Below, piece after piece: positions 14,601-24,844 of a DNA stretch of 64,000 nt; position 1 is the first letter of the stretch; each line of letters begins with the position of its first letter. The notes under the pieces were generated by a model, which saw only the letters and a program-made list of their open reading frames with translations, had not been told where the DNA came from and did no database searches. Origin of the DNA: Babylonia areolata (lineage: Eukaryota; Mollusca; Gastropoda; Neogastropoda; Buccinidae); assembly GCF_041734735.1 (NCBI RefSeq), contig NC_134878.1, forward strand, positions 49,061,004-49,125,003, in the 5' to 3' direction. The translations under genes were made by a program, and so were the position numbers.

Positions 14601-17600
14601 GATGGTGACAGAAGCTTTGTCGCTCTGCACCTCACAGATTGGGTCAAACTGATTCACGTCATCACCTACCTCCACAAACCTGGACAGGACACAAAAAATA
14701 GGTTCTTTACTGCAACAATGATGGTGGGGATTTTTTTGTTTGTTTTTGGTTTTGTTTTCACATCTGGTGTCAGTGCTTCATGAAATGCCTAATATGCATG
14801 CATGCACATCCCTCCTTTCCCACAACCATCCCCTCACAATACTATACATGCAAGAGTGTAGATACATGTACACACACATTCTTATACAATTACATGCAGT
14901 GCACACTCATATGCAATACGTTCACATACAGATGTATGCACACATTGGATGATCCACACCCAAACAATTGCACACACACACACACAGAGACTGAGAAAGC
15001 ACATGCCAAAGTATCACCAGAATATTTGTATTTCTTTTTATCACAACATATTTCTCTGTGTGAAATTTGGGCTGCTCTCCCCAGGGAGAGTGTGTTGCTA
15101 TACTACAGCGCCACCCATTTTTTTGGTATTTTTTCCTGCGTGCAGTTTTATTTGTTTTTCCTATCAAAGTGGATATTTCTACAAAATTTTGCCAGGAACA
15201 AACCTTTTGTTGCTGTGGGTTCTTTTACGTGCACTAAGTGCATGCTGCACATGGGACCTCGGTTTATCGTCTCATCCGAATGACTAATAGAATAATGGTT
15301 TAACCTAAGATTTTACAACTTTATCATCAAAAGTTTCTCACCATTCTTTGACAACCACTTCTCGAATGCCTTCTCCAATGTCTGACAGGTTGAATGGCAG
15401 GACTTCCTTCCTTCTTCCTGCAATTATAAACCCTCTTGATCAAATCAACTGTCAGAAAAAAGAAGAAGCTCAGTTTCAATAAGTGAAGATAATCCCTAAA
15501 AGAATGTTTCATTTATGCAATATATAGATGCAGGCACAAATGTATGGCAATTTTGAATTACATTTATGTAGAACATCTTTTTCTGGGGTTGACGTGGACG
15601 CAGCAGGGACACAGAAGGAAATATCATTGCCCAGTTGACTGTCTGACTGGCACTGCTGTTGTTTGAGAACACCAGATTTCTTTACCTTTTTTTCTGGTCT
15701 TCCACCCCTACTCTGTTGTTGAAAGTGATCACATATTGGACACTGGCTTTCTGTTAGATTTGGGTCAAACTGGGACCATAAACGAGAAGCTTCATCAATT
15801 TCTGCCAGTGCTGTGGCTATTGATGCTGAAGTATTTGTATGTTTGTGCAGTGTGTACAGCCACATGGTACAACACACACACACTGTTTTTGAGTGCACTC
15901 ACTCCTTGTCCTCCAAAACATTCAGACTGTAGAATCTGTTTATATCAAAAGCAATACTTAGACATGTTCTTGATGGCCTCTTTTTATCTTTCTGAAGCCT
16001 CTTGGACCTTTTCCCAGAAAGTCTACACAAAGAATTTAAATGTTCTAAATGCTTTGGGAGAGAGTGATTACTTTGCTCCATATTTGATTTCAGTGTCTAG
16101 ATAAAACAACACTCACAAACAGTAAGAAAGGAGATGCAGAAAAGAGAAAGAAAAGACAGATAAAAGACTGACTACTGCTAATACTTCTCCACTCCTGTTG
16201 ACTGATGCTCTTGCTGTTACTGCTACTGTCACTGTTGCTTCTGCTTTGTCAGTATTTTGAGTTGTACTTGGCAGTAGTTATATCAATTTTGCTTATGATC
16301 TTGTAACTTGAACGCAAAACCAGCATAACCAAGCATAACCAGCATAATACATTTTTATACAAACTTCACTTTTCTTGTCTTTCACTCATAATACACACAC
16401 ACACACACATATATATGAAATTCTACACTGAATGTGTTACTGAGAGGTACATATATGTGTGCAGTGTAGTCACTCAATGGCCTGTCAATCAAACACACAC
16501 ACACACACACACACTTGAGCTAATCGAAACTGCTATGAAAAGTACTATGACTTTGACTACCGCTTCCACCACCACCACAATTACAACTACACCTGATGCT
16601 GCTGCTATTACTGTTGCTATGTTTCTTAACTCTTTTTATTTTTCTAAATATCAAATGTTACTTTCTTCTGCAACGCTGCAAACTAGAACAATTATACTAT
16701 ACACATAAGTCACCACCAGCTCACTGCTATGACTCAGCTTCCTGGCAAAGTGCCAGAGTGTAGCATCTGTCTGACCTGCCTCACATAGACCTTAAATCGT
16801 CAGTTAATTAAGTCACTCACATACGTGCTGCAGACACCAGCTTTTGTCAGGTGAAAGACAACACCTGGAGCTAGAATCGTCACTATTTTTTATTCACAAA
16901 AAAACTGATGCACACTTTTTATAGAACCAAAACACAAGCAATCCAATGCATGAATGCACAGCCAAAAGACTGCAATAGTCAACCAAAGTTGTGACCTAGA
17001 AACAGCGCGCCGCGTGAAGTGCACTCTGTGGCTGAACAGGTTAGGCAGGAGGCCATGTGCATGATATAACCATTATACCCCCAGGGAAGAAGACAAAAAT
17101 GACTGCAGGATTCTTCAAAGACAAAAAACTAAAGTTTATAAAAACCTTTTGGGTGGTAGTTGAATCCTCTTTGTTTTGACACAACGTTTCAGACCATAGG
17201 CCCGTTGTCAAGTGATGAGAAGAAGACAGGGTGAATAGGAAAGCCTGTGATTTTTGTCATTATACCCCCAACTCGCCCGATGTCGACTTGCAGTGTAACA
17301 CCCCCACCAGCCCGGTACCGTCGTCTAAACACGTGCTTACTATGGACGCAGCCATTGTTGTTTACATAAAAGAGACTTGCGAGATTCACAGCCTCATTTT
17401 CGGCACTTCCTGCCATGCATTTTGCACTTTTCAGAGTCCGATTTGCTTGAATTTTGACAAAGTTGTGAATTTTTAAAGTTGCAAGACGAGTTTGATGATT
17501 TCCGAGAGCTTTAGCATAATCTGAACGCCAATTCTGAAGATAACTTTGAACCGTTTTAATGATTTTTGCATGAGAATCTTGTAAAAATCGATTGAACTGA

Positions 17601-18184
17601 GTGAGCTAGATATCGACTATGCATGTGTGTGTTATTTTGGAAAAAATTACAAATAATTCCAGGTGTCAAAGGGTTAAACACAAACACACACAAACCACAT
17701 ACAATATACATTAAACACATCCACCACACACTCACACAGAGTGCAAGCTACCCAAACTAGCATTACTAGTTCATTCTAAAAATTTCACACCTCTGTGAAA
17801 GTCACTTTAATTATCAAATCAATGTAGCTTAATTTTAATTTACTGACACTGTACCTGCTGATGTGTGGAAAAACTGCCAGCGGAAGGAGACTGGACCGCC
17901 CTGGAAAGCACCAGGTGTAACTGACTGATGGAAGTTACCAGACTGACATGCCACAGCTGTCACAGCAGCCTGCTTTTTGGTGCGGCCATGTGCCTGTAAT
18001 AGAATCACTTAATTAAAGTAAAATTAAACTAAAACACTCTACTGATGTAAATGAGGTTTAAAACTATGATCATTATACAACAAAAGTAAAAAAAAAACAC
18101 CTGCATTTATTTTTTTTTACAAAAACAAAAAGTATAATTAGTGTTTTAATGCAGACAGAATCTTCTGTTTTTATTTTCATATGT

Positions 18185-18263
<79 letters not shown>

Positions 18264-18551
18264 TGTATGTGTGTGTGTGTGTGTGTGTCTATGAGTGTGC
18301 ATGTGTGTATGCATGCTTGTGTGTAAAAATCGTCAAGTCTCCACACTCAGCTCTTTCAAGTCTGGCCTTAAAACCCACCTCTTCCTAAAATAGCCTCCCG
18401 TCCCTGCCTCTTCCTTGTCTTCAGTTTCTCGAGTCTTAGAGTTATGCATGCGTGTGAATGACTGGTGTGAAAGCGCTTTATAAGTTTATTTGTCTTTGCA
18501 CAAGATTCAGCACTATATAAATACCATTATTATTATTATTATTGTACTTTT

Positions 18552-18595
<44 letters not shown>

Positions 18596-20824
18596 GTTAC
18601 CTACTTCCGGGAGGTTATCGGCCGTAGTTTCGTTTTCTCCGCATAGGCGGATAGTAGTTTGCACAGGACAGGAATGTCAGACCCCTGCCGGAGTCTGCAC
18701 TTGTTGGGTCACGGTTAAGTATGTGTAATTAAAATATATTTAAACATTTCATTTCATTATCTATTTGCTTACTTCATTTTTCTTCATTTTTTAGATTTAT
18801 CAGCTTATTTATTATTATTCTTTGTTCGTGGGCTGCAACTCCCATGTTCAATTGTACGTACACGAGTGGGCTTTTATGGGAATGACTGTTTTTACCCTGC
18901 CATATAGGCAGCCATACTCTGTCTTTGGGGGGTGGGATGGGGGGTGGGGGATGGTGCATGCTGGGTATGTTCTTGTTTCTACAACCCACCAAACGCTGAC
19001 ATGGATTGCAGGATCTTTAACATGCACATTTGATCATCTGCTTGTGTATACGCAGGAAGGGGAGTCAGGCACAAGCAGGTCTGCACATATGTTGATCTGG
19101 GAGATCGGAAAAATCTCCACCCTTTATCCACCAGGCACCATTACCGAAATTCAAACCTGGGACCCTCATATTGAAAGTCCAAGGCTTTTACCACTCGGCT
19201 ATTTCTTTCATTCATTTGATGACATCTATTTATTTGCTTACGAGTTATGTATCTCATTTTCCTGACTGACTAAGTGTGTTGGGTATAAAAATGCCGCTGG
19301 TCAGGCATCTGCTTGTGTTTAGCAGATGTAGTGTAGCTATATCAACATATGGATTTGCATGAATGCTGTGACATAAAAAATTCACACACACACATAATGC
19401 AACGCTACACTCAGTGGGATTATGCATGCTCATGCACATACAAACATCACACAGCTGTAGTGTTGATCTCACGGCAATATTAACATTTTTACCCGTGCAC
19501 TCTTCGATGTTGAAGTGAGAAATCAAATCCACCCGAATGGGTATACCGGCTTGTGACATTGTGCACCATCTCTGGCTCGACATTCTTATATTATAATTAA
19601 CATTTTTACCCGTCTGCAGTACAAACCATACGTGAGAAAGTCCAAAACGGGTGAAAATGTTAATTATATATATAAGTTTGTCGACTATAGTAGAGGATTT
19701 TAAAACGAACTTGTCGAGATTAGAAAGGTGTCTAAAATACCGGCTTGTGACAACTGAAGTTGTGCACCATCTCTAGTTCGACATTCTTATATTATAATTA
19801 ACATTTTTACCCGTCTGCAGTACAAACCATACGTGAGAAAGTCCCAAACGGGTGAAAATGTTAATTATATATATAAGTTTGTCGACTATAGTAGACGATT
19901 TTAAAACGAACTTGTGGAGATTAGAAAGGTGTCTAAAAAGGGATGCTTTTTGGGGCATTCCATGCACCTAGCAAGGGGCTTGGAAAGAATGGGGGATACG
20001 CAAAGTGAAAGAAAAAATGTGACCCATGGGTCAGTTCGAACTTACCCGTCTGTGGTACAAAACATACATGAAAACGATTAAGACGGGAGTGTGTATATAT
20101 ACACAAGTTTGGGTCAGTACTCGCAATGAAACTTGTCTCGATTCTAAACGCCGGTATGTCCGAGTTCGTGGGGCATTCCATGCATCAAGCAATGGGCTTG
20201 AAATAGAAAAATTCGTAAAGAAATCGGGAAGCTTGTCGCTGTCATATCTCCAGGAGCGGACATGCGCGAACGAGACGTATAAGGCAGTTCGATCGAAAGC
20301 GGTCAGTGTACGCGATCGCCAGGTTATTTAAAGTGAAGACGGAATGAACTGTACCATGCTTCGCGAGAGGATGAAAACAGAGTGGGGGACGAGACAATAG
20401 GTTGTGATCCTAACATGAACATGACTGAAAATAATAAAACAGCTTGCATGAAACACCGTGCATGAAAAGAGTGACGGCAGTCTCCTGTGGTGGGTCTGTT
20501 CTTTTCAGCCTGTTTCGTTGTACATCCTTGCTCGGTTCCGACAGCACTGACCAGGTACACGTGGAAACCGCACACCATTCCCTGTATTGCAGTGCTCAAA
20601 TGCGTTGCACAGAGGACTTCACATTAAAAAATGAGCGGGACTGGTGGAACTGACCTTCCTTAACAACGTGCTGTGCAGAAAAGTCACATACCGAAATAGG
20701 AAAGTGCATTTTAACGGCCGAGTCAGTGTCCGTGCTGAACTTAACCGTTTCAATTGGACAGCTGCACGTCCCTTTCTCGTCAGTGATGCTTTGGCCGGCT
20801 GTGAATGTTCAAGTCAGCGATTTC

Positions 20825-20872
<48 letters not shown>

Positions 20873-20887
20873 CTGTGTGTGTGTGCC

Positions 20888-20921
<34 letters not shown>

Positions 20922-23900
20922 GAGAACTTCATTCCGTGATTGTCCGTGGTGTGTGTTAGCTTGTTTCCTCGACAGCACGCGTCACATACGTGTGTGCTGT
21001 GTCCTGTGTTGCATGTCAGTGTGCTCCTGGCCTTCCGTGGAGAACTGAGGGCGAGACATAAAATATTTAGCTCCACAGATGGCCATTCTTTCCGTACGCA
21101 CACAGTTGTTCATGTTACGTTCGGAACCCATCAGTTGTCTAGTCCTCCACTCTTGTTTTCATCCTCCCGCTGAAACACGGTGCAGTTCATTCCGTTGTCT
21201 TCACTTCAAGTATAAGATTGTCAGTGCACAGTAACCTCTTTCCTACGTCCCCTTCGTGCACATCCACTTCGGCAGACAGGACAGGTCGTGCATGTACAAT
21301 CACAACATTCTTTCAACATGTGTCTGGCAGTGTACAGTGACAGCTTCATTCCGTGTTTGCCAGTGTGTCCGTATAGTTGCCGCGGGGGCTCAGGCTGACT
21401 TCATTCCGTGACTTATGATGTTGTGCGAGCCAGTGTACACTCACAAGTTCATTCCGTGATAATGTGTGTAGGGTTGACAACTTCATGGTTCCGGGATTGT
21501 GTGTGTAGGCACTGACAACTGACTTCATTTCGTGGCGCACCAAACCACGATATAAAGTAAGGTGTCAGTGCCTACACACAGAATCCCGGAACCATAAAGT
21601 TGTCAACCCTACACACATTATCACGGAATGAATTTGTGAGAGTACACTGGCACGCACAGCATCATAAGTCACGGAATGAAGTCAGGCTGAGCCCCGGCAA
21701 CTGTACGGACACACTGGCAAACATGGAATGAACCTGTCACTGTACACTGCCAGACACATGTTGAAAGAATGTTGTGATTGTACATGCACGACCTGTCCTG
21801 TCTGCCGAAGTGGATGTGCACGAAGGGGACGTAGGAAAGAGGTTACTGTGCATTGACAATCTTGTACTTGAAGTGAAGACGACGGAATGAACTGCACCGT
21901 GTTTCAGTGGGAGGATGAAAACAAGAGTGGAGGACTAGACAACTGATGGGTTCCGAACGTAACATGAACAACTGTGTGCGTACGGAAAGAATGGCCATCT
22001 GTGGAGCTAAATATTTTATGTCTCGCCCTCAGTTCTCCACGGAAGGCCAGGAGCACACTGACATGCAACACAGGACACAGCACACACGTATGTGACGCGT
22101 GCTGTCGAGGAAACAAGTTGTCTAACACACACCACGGACAATCACGGAATGAAGTTCTCAACACACACACACACACACACAGGCACACACACACACACAC
22201 GTGAAATCGCTGACTTGAACATTCACAGCCGGCCAAAGCATCACTGACGAGAAAGGGACATCCAGCTGTCCAATTGAAACGGTTAAGTTCAGCACGGACA
22301 CTGACTCGGCCGTTAAAATGCACTTTCCTATTTCGGTATGTGACTTTTCTGCACAGCACGTTGTTAAGGAAGGTCAGTTCCATCAGTCCCGCTCATTTTT
22401 TAATGTGAAGTCCTCTTTGCAACACATTTGAGCACTGCAATACAGGGAATGGTGTGCGGTTTCCACGTGCACCCGGTCAGTGCTGTCGGAACTGATACAG
22501 CAAGGACGTACAACGAAACAGGCCGAAAAAAACGGACCCACCACAGGAGACTGCCGTCACTCTTTTGACGTCGCACACACGTGAGTGTTTCATGTAAGCT
22601 GTTTTATTACTTTCAGTCATGTTCATGTTAGGATCACAACCTATTGTCTCGTCCCCCACTCTGTTTTCATCCTCTCGCGAAGCATGGTACAGTTCATTCC
22701 GTCTTCACTTTAGATAACCTGGCGATCGCGTTCACTGACCGCTTTCGATCGAACTGCCTTATACGTCCCGTTCGTGCATGTCCGCTCCTGGAGATATGAC
22801 AGCGACAAGCAGTCCTGATTTCTTTACGAATTTTTCTATTTCAAGCCCATTGGTTGATGCATGGAATGCCCCACGAACTCGGACATACCGGCGTTTAGAA
22901 TCGAGACAAGTTTCATTATGAGTACTGACCCAAACATGTGTATATATACACACTCCCGTCTTAATCGTTTTCATGTATGTTTTGTACCACAGACGGGTAA
23001 GTTCGAACTGACCCATGGGTCACATTTTTTCTTTCACTTTGCGTATCCCCCATTCTTTCCAAGCCCCTTGCTAGGTGCATGGAATGCCCCAAAAAGCATC
23101 CCTTTTTAGACACCTTTCTAATCTCCACAAGTTCGTTTTAAAATTGTCTACTATAGTCGACAAACTTATATATATATAATTAACATTTTCACCCGTTTGG
23201 GACTTTCTCACGTATGGTTTGTACTGCAGACGGGTAAAAATGTTAATTATAATATAAGAATGTCGAACTAGAGATGGTGCACAACTTCGTAACAAGCCCG
23301 GGTATTTTAGACACATTTCTAATCTCGACAAGTTCGTTTTAAAATCCTCTACTATATTTGACAAACTTATATATATAATTAACATTTTCACCCGTTTGGG
23401 ACTTTCTCACGTATGGTTTGTACTGCAGACGGGTAAAAATGTTAATTATAATATAAGAATGTCGAACCAGAGATGGTGCACAACTTTGTCACCAGCCGGT
23501 ATACCCATTTGGGTAGATTTGGTTTCTGACTTCGACACCGAAGAGTGCACGGGTCAAAATGTTAATATTGCCGATCTCACAAACCAAGCACCTGCAGCAG
23601 CGAGCATTTGTACAGCTACAATCGCGCATAGCTCCCACAATCCATGCACTCACACATGTAAACACCCCCTACACCCTGTCCCCCGTACAGACACATACAT
23701 ACACAGAGTGACACACACACACGTACACACACCAGCTCACGCTTCAAACTTGGGGCCGTGTCCACAAACAAGGCATCTGATTGGCGTGTTTTTCCAAGAG
23801 CTCCAAAAGTTAGATTGTGCCCCAGTTTCCAAACACCAACATGTATCTCAATAGCAGCAGAAACTACACTTGACGGTAAAGTTGAAATGCACAAAAGAGT

Positions 23901-24189
23901 ACAAAATTCACGTATTTAAAAATGAATGCGCTCCAGACATGACTTTCAAATGCAGGGCGAAAGTGAAACAGGGCCAGACGTCCACAAAAGCAGCACTTGC
24001 AGAAAACAATCCCAGAGCTGAGACTAGACTGACCAAACAACACAAACAATTACAATTCTCTCTACATGTATAGCACAACACAGTATTGCAAACTAATTCT
24101 ACGACCATTCAGCATTAAATCTCTATTACCGTCGTCCGAATTCGTCGAACAAATGTCTGCACAGCTCTACGAGTGATGAACGTCGCCAT
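5248..24189 (-). CDS. DBT: DBT, E2 lipoamide acyltransferase of the branched-chain alpha-keto acid dehydrogenase complex (11 coding exons)
   Basis: In the mitochondrial matrix this enzyme carries branched-chain acyl groups from E1 on a swinging lipoyl-lysine arm and passes them to CoA, in leucine, isoleucine and valine breakdown. Joining exons 24130-24189, 17855-17993, 15342-15417, 14498-14679, 13249-13400, 11903-11996, 11065-11399, 9493-9570, 7964-8155, 5949-6020 and 5248-5415 gives 1548 nt, or 515 residues plus stop; human DBT has 482. An Arg-rich start ([20 protein letters not shown]) looks like a mitochondrial targeting peptide. Next come the lipoyl domain (about 75-150, EVQSDKAS, lipoyl Lys about 113), the E1/E3-binding domain (about 188-225, [13 protein letters not shown]), a Pro/Thr-rich linker (about 235-285) and the acyltransferase domain (about 290-515) with the HxxxDG-type motif DHRIIDG (His about 485). 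All phases agree and all introns are GT-AG except intron 10, which is GC-AG. Intron 1 holds a 4.1-kb foldback element. The gene looks functional. Confidence 0.96.
5949..6020 (-). CDS. DBT: DBT coding exon 10 (GC donor; acceptor seeds a minisatellite)
   Basis: It encodes residues 437-460, [20 protein letters not shown] then GKIQ. The acceptor gttacag and the first 20 or so exonic bases are copied about 17 times just upstream (see the repeat at 6021-6757). The donor reads CAG|gcatgt, a GC rather than a GT. Phase 0 on both sides. Confidence 0.93.
6021..6757 (-). repeat. Minisatellite made of copies of the DBT exon 10 acceptor
   Basis: About 17 units of 42-45 bp, plus two 33-bp short forms, lie directly upstream of DBT exon 10. 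On the minus strand each unit has a 3' splice site (gttacag, gttgcag, gtcacag or atcatag) followed by ATTGGGGGTACATATGCCAT, nearly the first bases of exon 10. A block of four units (33+42+42+45, about 162 bp) occurs twice in a row (about 6053-6362), a higher-order repeat. On either strand the array yields long but spurious open frames. Confidence 0.95.
6758..7963. other. DBT intron 9, remaining part
   Basis: No gene or clear mobile element seen. It holds T-rich tracts near 7720-7775 and a short CA run near 7905-7922. Confidence 0.5.
7964..8155 (-). CDS. DBT: DBT coding exon 9
   Basis: It encodes residues 373-436, a highly conserved part of the acyltransferase core ([20 protein letters not shown], later [14 protein letters not shown]). 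Acceptor cacacag, donor gtgagt, phase 0. It is the best conserved exon of the gene. Confidence 0.97.
8172..8398. repeat. Two-copy tandem duplication next to DBT exon 9
   Basis: Two copies of about 112 bp (8172-8286 and 8287-8398) share gactgatg, ccttttgttt-like tracts and catctgcct. They start 17 bp from the exon 9 acceptor but do not include it. Confidence 0.8.
8608..8710. repeat. GT microsatellite in DBT intron 8
   Basis: A long GT run followed by a GTGC/GCAC mix, seen directly. The Cys/Val and His/Thr open frames over it are artefacts. Confidence 0.95.
9493..9570 (-). CDS. DBT: DBT coding exon 8
   Basis: It encodes residues 347-372 of the catalytic domain ([20 protein letters not shown]). 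Acceptor atttcag, donor gtgagt, phase 0 on both sides. Confidence 0.95.
9815..9950 (-). mobile_element. SINE family C, 3' domain only
   Basis: On the minus strand it reads CAGGCCTGACTAAGCGCGTT through to ACTGAAACTGA, matching copies at 52429 and 56811. The tRNA head is missing. Confidence 0.8.
10597..10973 (+). mobile_element. tRNA-derived SINE, family B
   Basis: The head gtggagtgatggccaaggaa and a B-box-like GATCGAATCAC match family B copies at 50968 and 53424. The body shares the stretch around ttgagtggtggtctggacac. Confidence 0.8.
11065..11399 (-). CDS. DBT: DBT coding exon 7 (Pro-rich linker and start of catalytic domain)
   Basis: It encodes residues 235-346. A linker unusually rich in Pro and Thr is followed by the start of the catalytic core ([14 protein letters not shown], then [12 protein letters not shown]). 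The acceptor is a CAGCAG tandem. Only the upstream AG keeps the frame, because the downstream one would create a TGA codon at the junction. Donor gtgagg, phase 0. Confidence 0.95.
11903..11996 (-). CDS. DBT: DBT coding exon 6 (subunit-binding domain)
   Basis: It encodes about residues 204-234, completing the E1/E3-binding domain with [20 protein letters not shown]. Acceptor tctacag, donor gtgagc, ends in phase 1. Confidence 0.95.
11997..13248. other. DBT intron 5
   Basis: No gene or clear element seen. It contains a T tract running into a G tract (about 12680-12720). Confidence 0.5.
13249..13400 (-). CDS. DBT: DBT coding exon 5 (linker and subunit-binding domain)
   Basis: It encodes about residues 153-203: an acidic, Ser/Ala-rich flexible linker, then [16 protein letters not shown], the first helix of the peripheral subunit-binding domain. 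Acceptor gtcccag, donor gtgagc, ends in phase 0. Confidence 0.95.
13401..14497. other. DBT intron 4
   Basis: No gene seen. A small purine-rich duplication lies at about 13490-13585, and a GTGTATGG-type repeat at about 14345-14445. Confidence 0.5.
14498..14679 (-). CDS. DBT: DBT coding exon 4 (lipoyl-lysine)
   Basis: It encodes about residues 92-152 and most of the lipoyl domain. The motif [17 protein letters not shown] contains the lysine that carries lipoate (about Lys113). Acceptor tgtccag, donor gtaatc. Confidence 0.97.
15022..15290 (-). mobile_element. SINE family B, 5'-truncated
   Basis: It matches the family B body in inverse orientation (tttctctgtgtgaaatttgg near 15050, cgtctcatccgaatgacta near 15270). 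The tRNA-like head is absent. Confidence 0.75.
15342..15417 (-). CDS. DBT: DBT coding exon 3 (lipoyl domain start)
   Basis: It encodes about residues 67-92 with the hallmark start of the lipoyl domain, [18 protein letters not shown]. Acceptor attgcag, donor gtgaga, ends in phase 2. Confidence 0.95.
15418..17854. other. DBT intron 2
   Basis: It holds CA microsatellites (about 16393-16410 and 16492-16514) and no gene. The stretch 17170-17680 ends CAAAGGGTTAA and could be the end of a TTAA-type element, but I could not find its left end. Confidence 0.4.
17855..17993 (-). CDS. DBT: DBT coding exon 2
   Basis: It encodes residues 21-66, a poorly conserved stretch between the presequence and the lipoyl domain that ends [11 protein letters not shown]. 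Acceptor attacag, donor gtacag, ends in phase 1. The similarity to other DBT proteins is weak, but the phases on both sides fit exactly. Confidence 0.85.
18184..18300. repeat. Compound GT/GA microsatellite
   Basis: A GT run, then a GA run, then GT again, in DBT intron 1. Seen directly. Confidence 0.95.
18335..18545 (+). mobile_element. LINE 3' end with ATT tail (same family as 36742-37370)
   Basis: It reads the tail of a reverse-transcriptase frame (SSLALKP, then a stop after FLK), then a 3' untranslated part ending cactatataaataccattatt and an ATT repeat. The same 3' part occurs inverted at 36742. CR1/L2-like by its short repeat tail; the clade is inference. Confidence 0.7.
18556..18592. 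repeat. TA microsatellite
   Basis: A pure TA run, seen directly. Confidence 0.95.
18593..18740. other. GC-richer block of unknown origin
   Basis: About 145 bp starting aaaggttacctacttccggg and ending cacggttaagtatgtgtaat. It stands out in base composition between a TA repeat and AT-rich DNA. I do not recognise it with confidence; it may be part of a structured repeat. Confidence 0.35.
18820..19205 (-). mobile_element. tRNA-derived SINE, family A
   Basis: The body matches the other family A copies (tggattgcaggatctttaac near 19003). The tRNA head at the right end is cut short at about 19205. Confidence 0.8.
19255..19370 (+). mobile_element. SINE family C fragment
   Basis: Diverged match to the family C 3' domain (ctggtcaggcatctgctt, gcagatgtagtgtag). 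Confidence 0.6.
19465..19472. repeat. Left target-site duplication GATCTCAC
   Basis: Identical to 23573-23580, directly outside the right end of the foldback element. Confidence 0.9.
19473..23572. mobile_element. 4.1-kb foldback DNA element with about 2-kb inverted arms
   Basis: The left arm (19473 to about 21518) is the reverse complement of the right arm (about 21570 to 23572), leaving a centre of only about 50 bp. The ends read GGCAATATTAACATTTT and its inverse. They are flanked by a perfect 8-bp repeat, GATCTCAC (19465-19472 and 23573-23580), a target-site duplication. I see no transposase frame: the largest frames (20644-21048 and 21904-22383) are mirror images and match nothing I know. 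Eight-base duplications fit hAT, P or Merlin-like transposases, but the terminal sequence does not settle the class. The arms differ by small changes and by GT-repeat length. It is probably non-autonomous and sits in DBT intron 1. Confidence 0.93.
20826..20920. repeat. GT microsatellite in the left foldback arm
   Basis: GT run of about 95 bp. Its mirror in the right arm (22164-22201) is much shorter, so it changed length after the arms formed. Confidence 0.9.
23573..23580. repeat. Right target-site duplication GATCTCAC
   Basis: Identical to 19465-19472, directly outside the left end of the foldback element. Confidence 0.9.
24130..24189 (-). CDS. DBT: DBT coding exon 1 (targeting peptide)
   Basis: It encodes residues 1-20, rich in Arg, Thr and Val with no acidic residue, as expected for a mitochondrial presequence. 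The start ATG (24189-24187) sits in a GGCGATGG context. The exon ends ACG before the donor gtaata, phase 0. The 5' untranslated part is not resolved. Confidence 0.85.
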
Positions 24190-24797
24190 CGCCTTGCCTT
24201 GACCTTCTCACAGTCGTCTGCAAGTCACTGAGCGGAGGCCTTCGTGCACGATGACGTTCGTGTATTTAAGACACAGCAATACCGTGAACTGTTTTGAGAA
24301 AGCACTCAATAACAGATGTTCATGAATGTTTATCCATACGATATTTATCACATTCACAAAATTTGTTTAAAAATGTGCTAAACGTTTGAGCTAAACGTTT
24401 GTGTTAAATGCCAGCAATTCTCAAACTGTGAATTTTTTATTTGGTAGAACTCTTGTGCACAATAATACTTTACCAATTGCAGACAAAATATTTCTGAAAA
24501 ATACTTATAATTACGTTTTTTTTGTTACAGTATTTTGAAAACTTAACTTTTTTTGTTGTACATATTCGTCAGATCTCTGAGATTATATCTGGGTTATTCA
24601 TTTGTACTAAAGGAAATAATTCATTCGACACAAGTGACCCTGAACCATCGTGTATATTGTTTACGGAAGTTGTTTTTACACGTTCAACGAAGATGGTGGA
24701 CTTGGAGATAATCAAACATGCATGCATGGCCGGAAGATCATGATGTTGTCTGCTTGAAATTCGATCGATAGAGTAGGCAGCACGTTTCATAACAACA
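24190..24797. promoter_or_regulatory. Head-to-head start region shared by DBT and NEK8
   Basis: Only 608 bp separate the two start codons, which face opposite ways, so both promoters and both 5' untranslated regions must lie here unless there are upstream non-coding exons. I see no TATA box well placed for either gene. A CRE-like TGACGT lies near 24254 on the DBT side and an AAGATGGTGG block, similar to a YY1 site, near 24690 on the NEK8 side. The middle is AT-rich. These motif calls are weak; the divergent arrangement is seen directly. Confidence 0.6.
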
Positions 24798-24844
24798 ATG
24801 GAAAAGTATGAGAAAATTCGTGTGGTTGGACGTGGTGCCTACGG
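24798..24844 (+). CDS. NEK8: NEK8 coding exon 1
   Basis: It encodes [16 protein letters not shown], the start of the kinase domain, in the context aacaacaATGG. The donor gtttgt leaves two bases (GG) that complete a glycine with exon 2 to restore the Gly-rich loop. Reading through the donor would lose the loop. Confidence 0.95.

Noticed and set aside
20644-22383. Two similar frames, [16 protein letters not shown] on both strands, as a possible duplicated gene
   Set aside because: They are mirror images within the foldback element. The Cys/Val tail is a GT repeat and no domain is recognisable.
24522-24743. 73-codon frame upstream of NEK8 as a separate small gene
   Set aside because: No domain, and it lies in the region that must hold the NEK8 promoter and leader.
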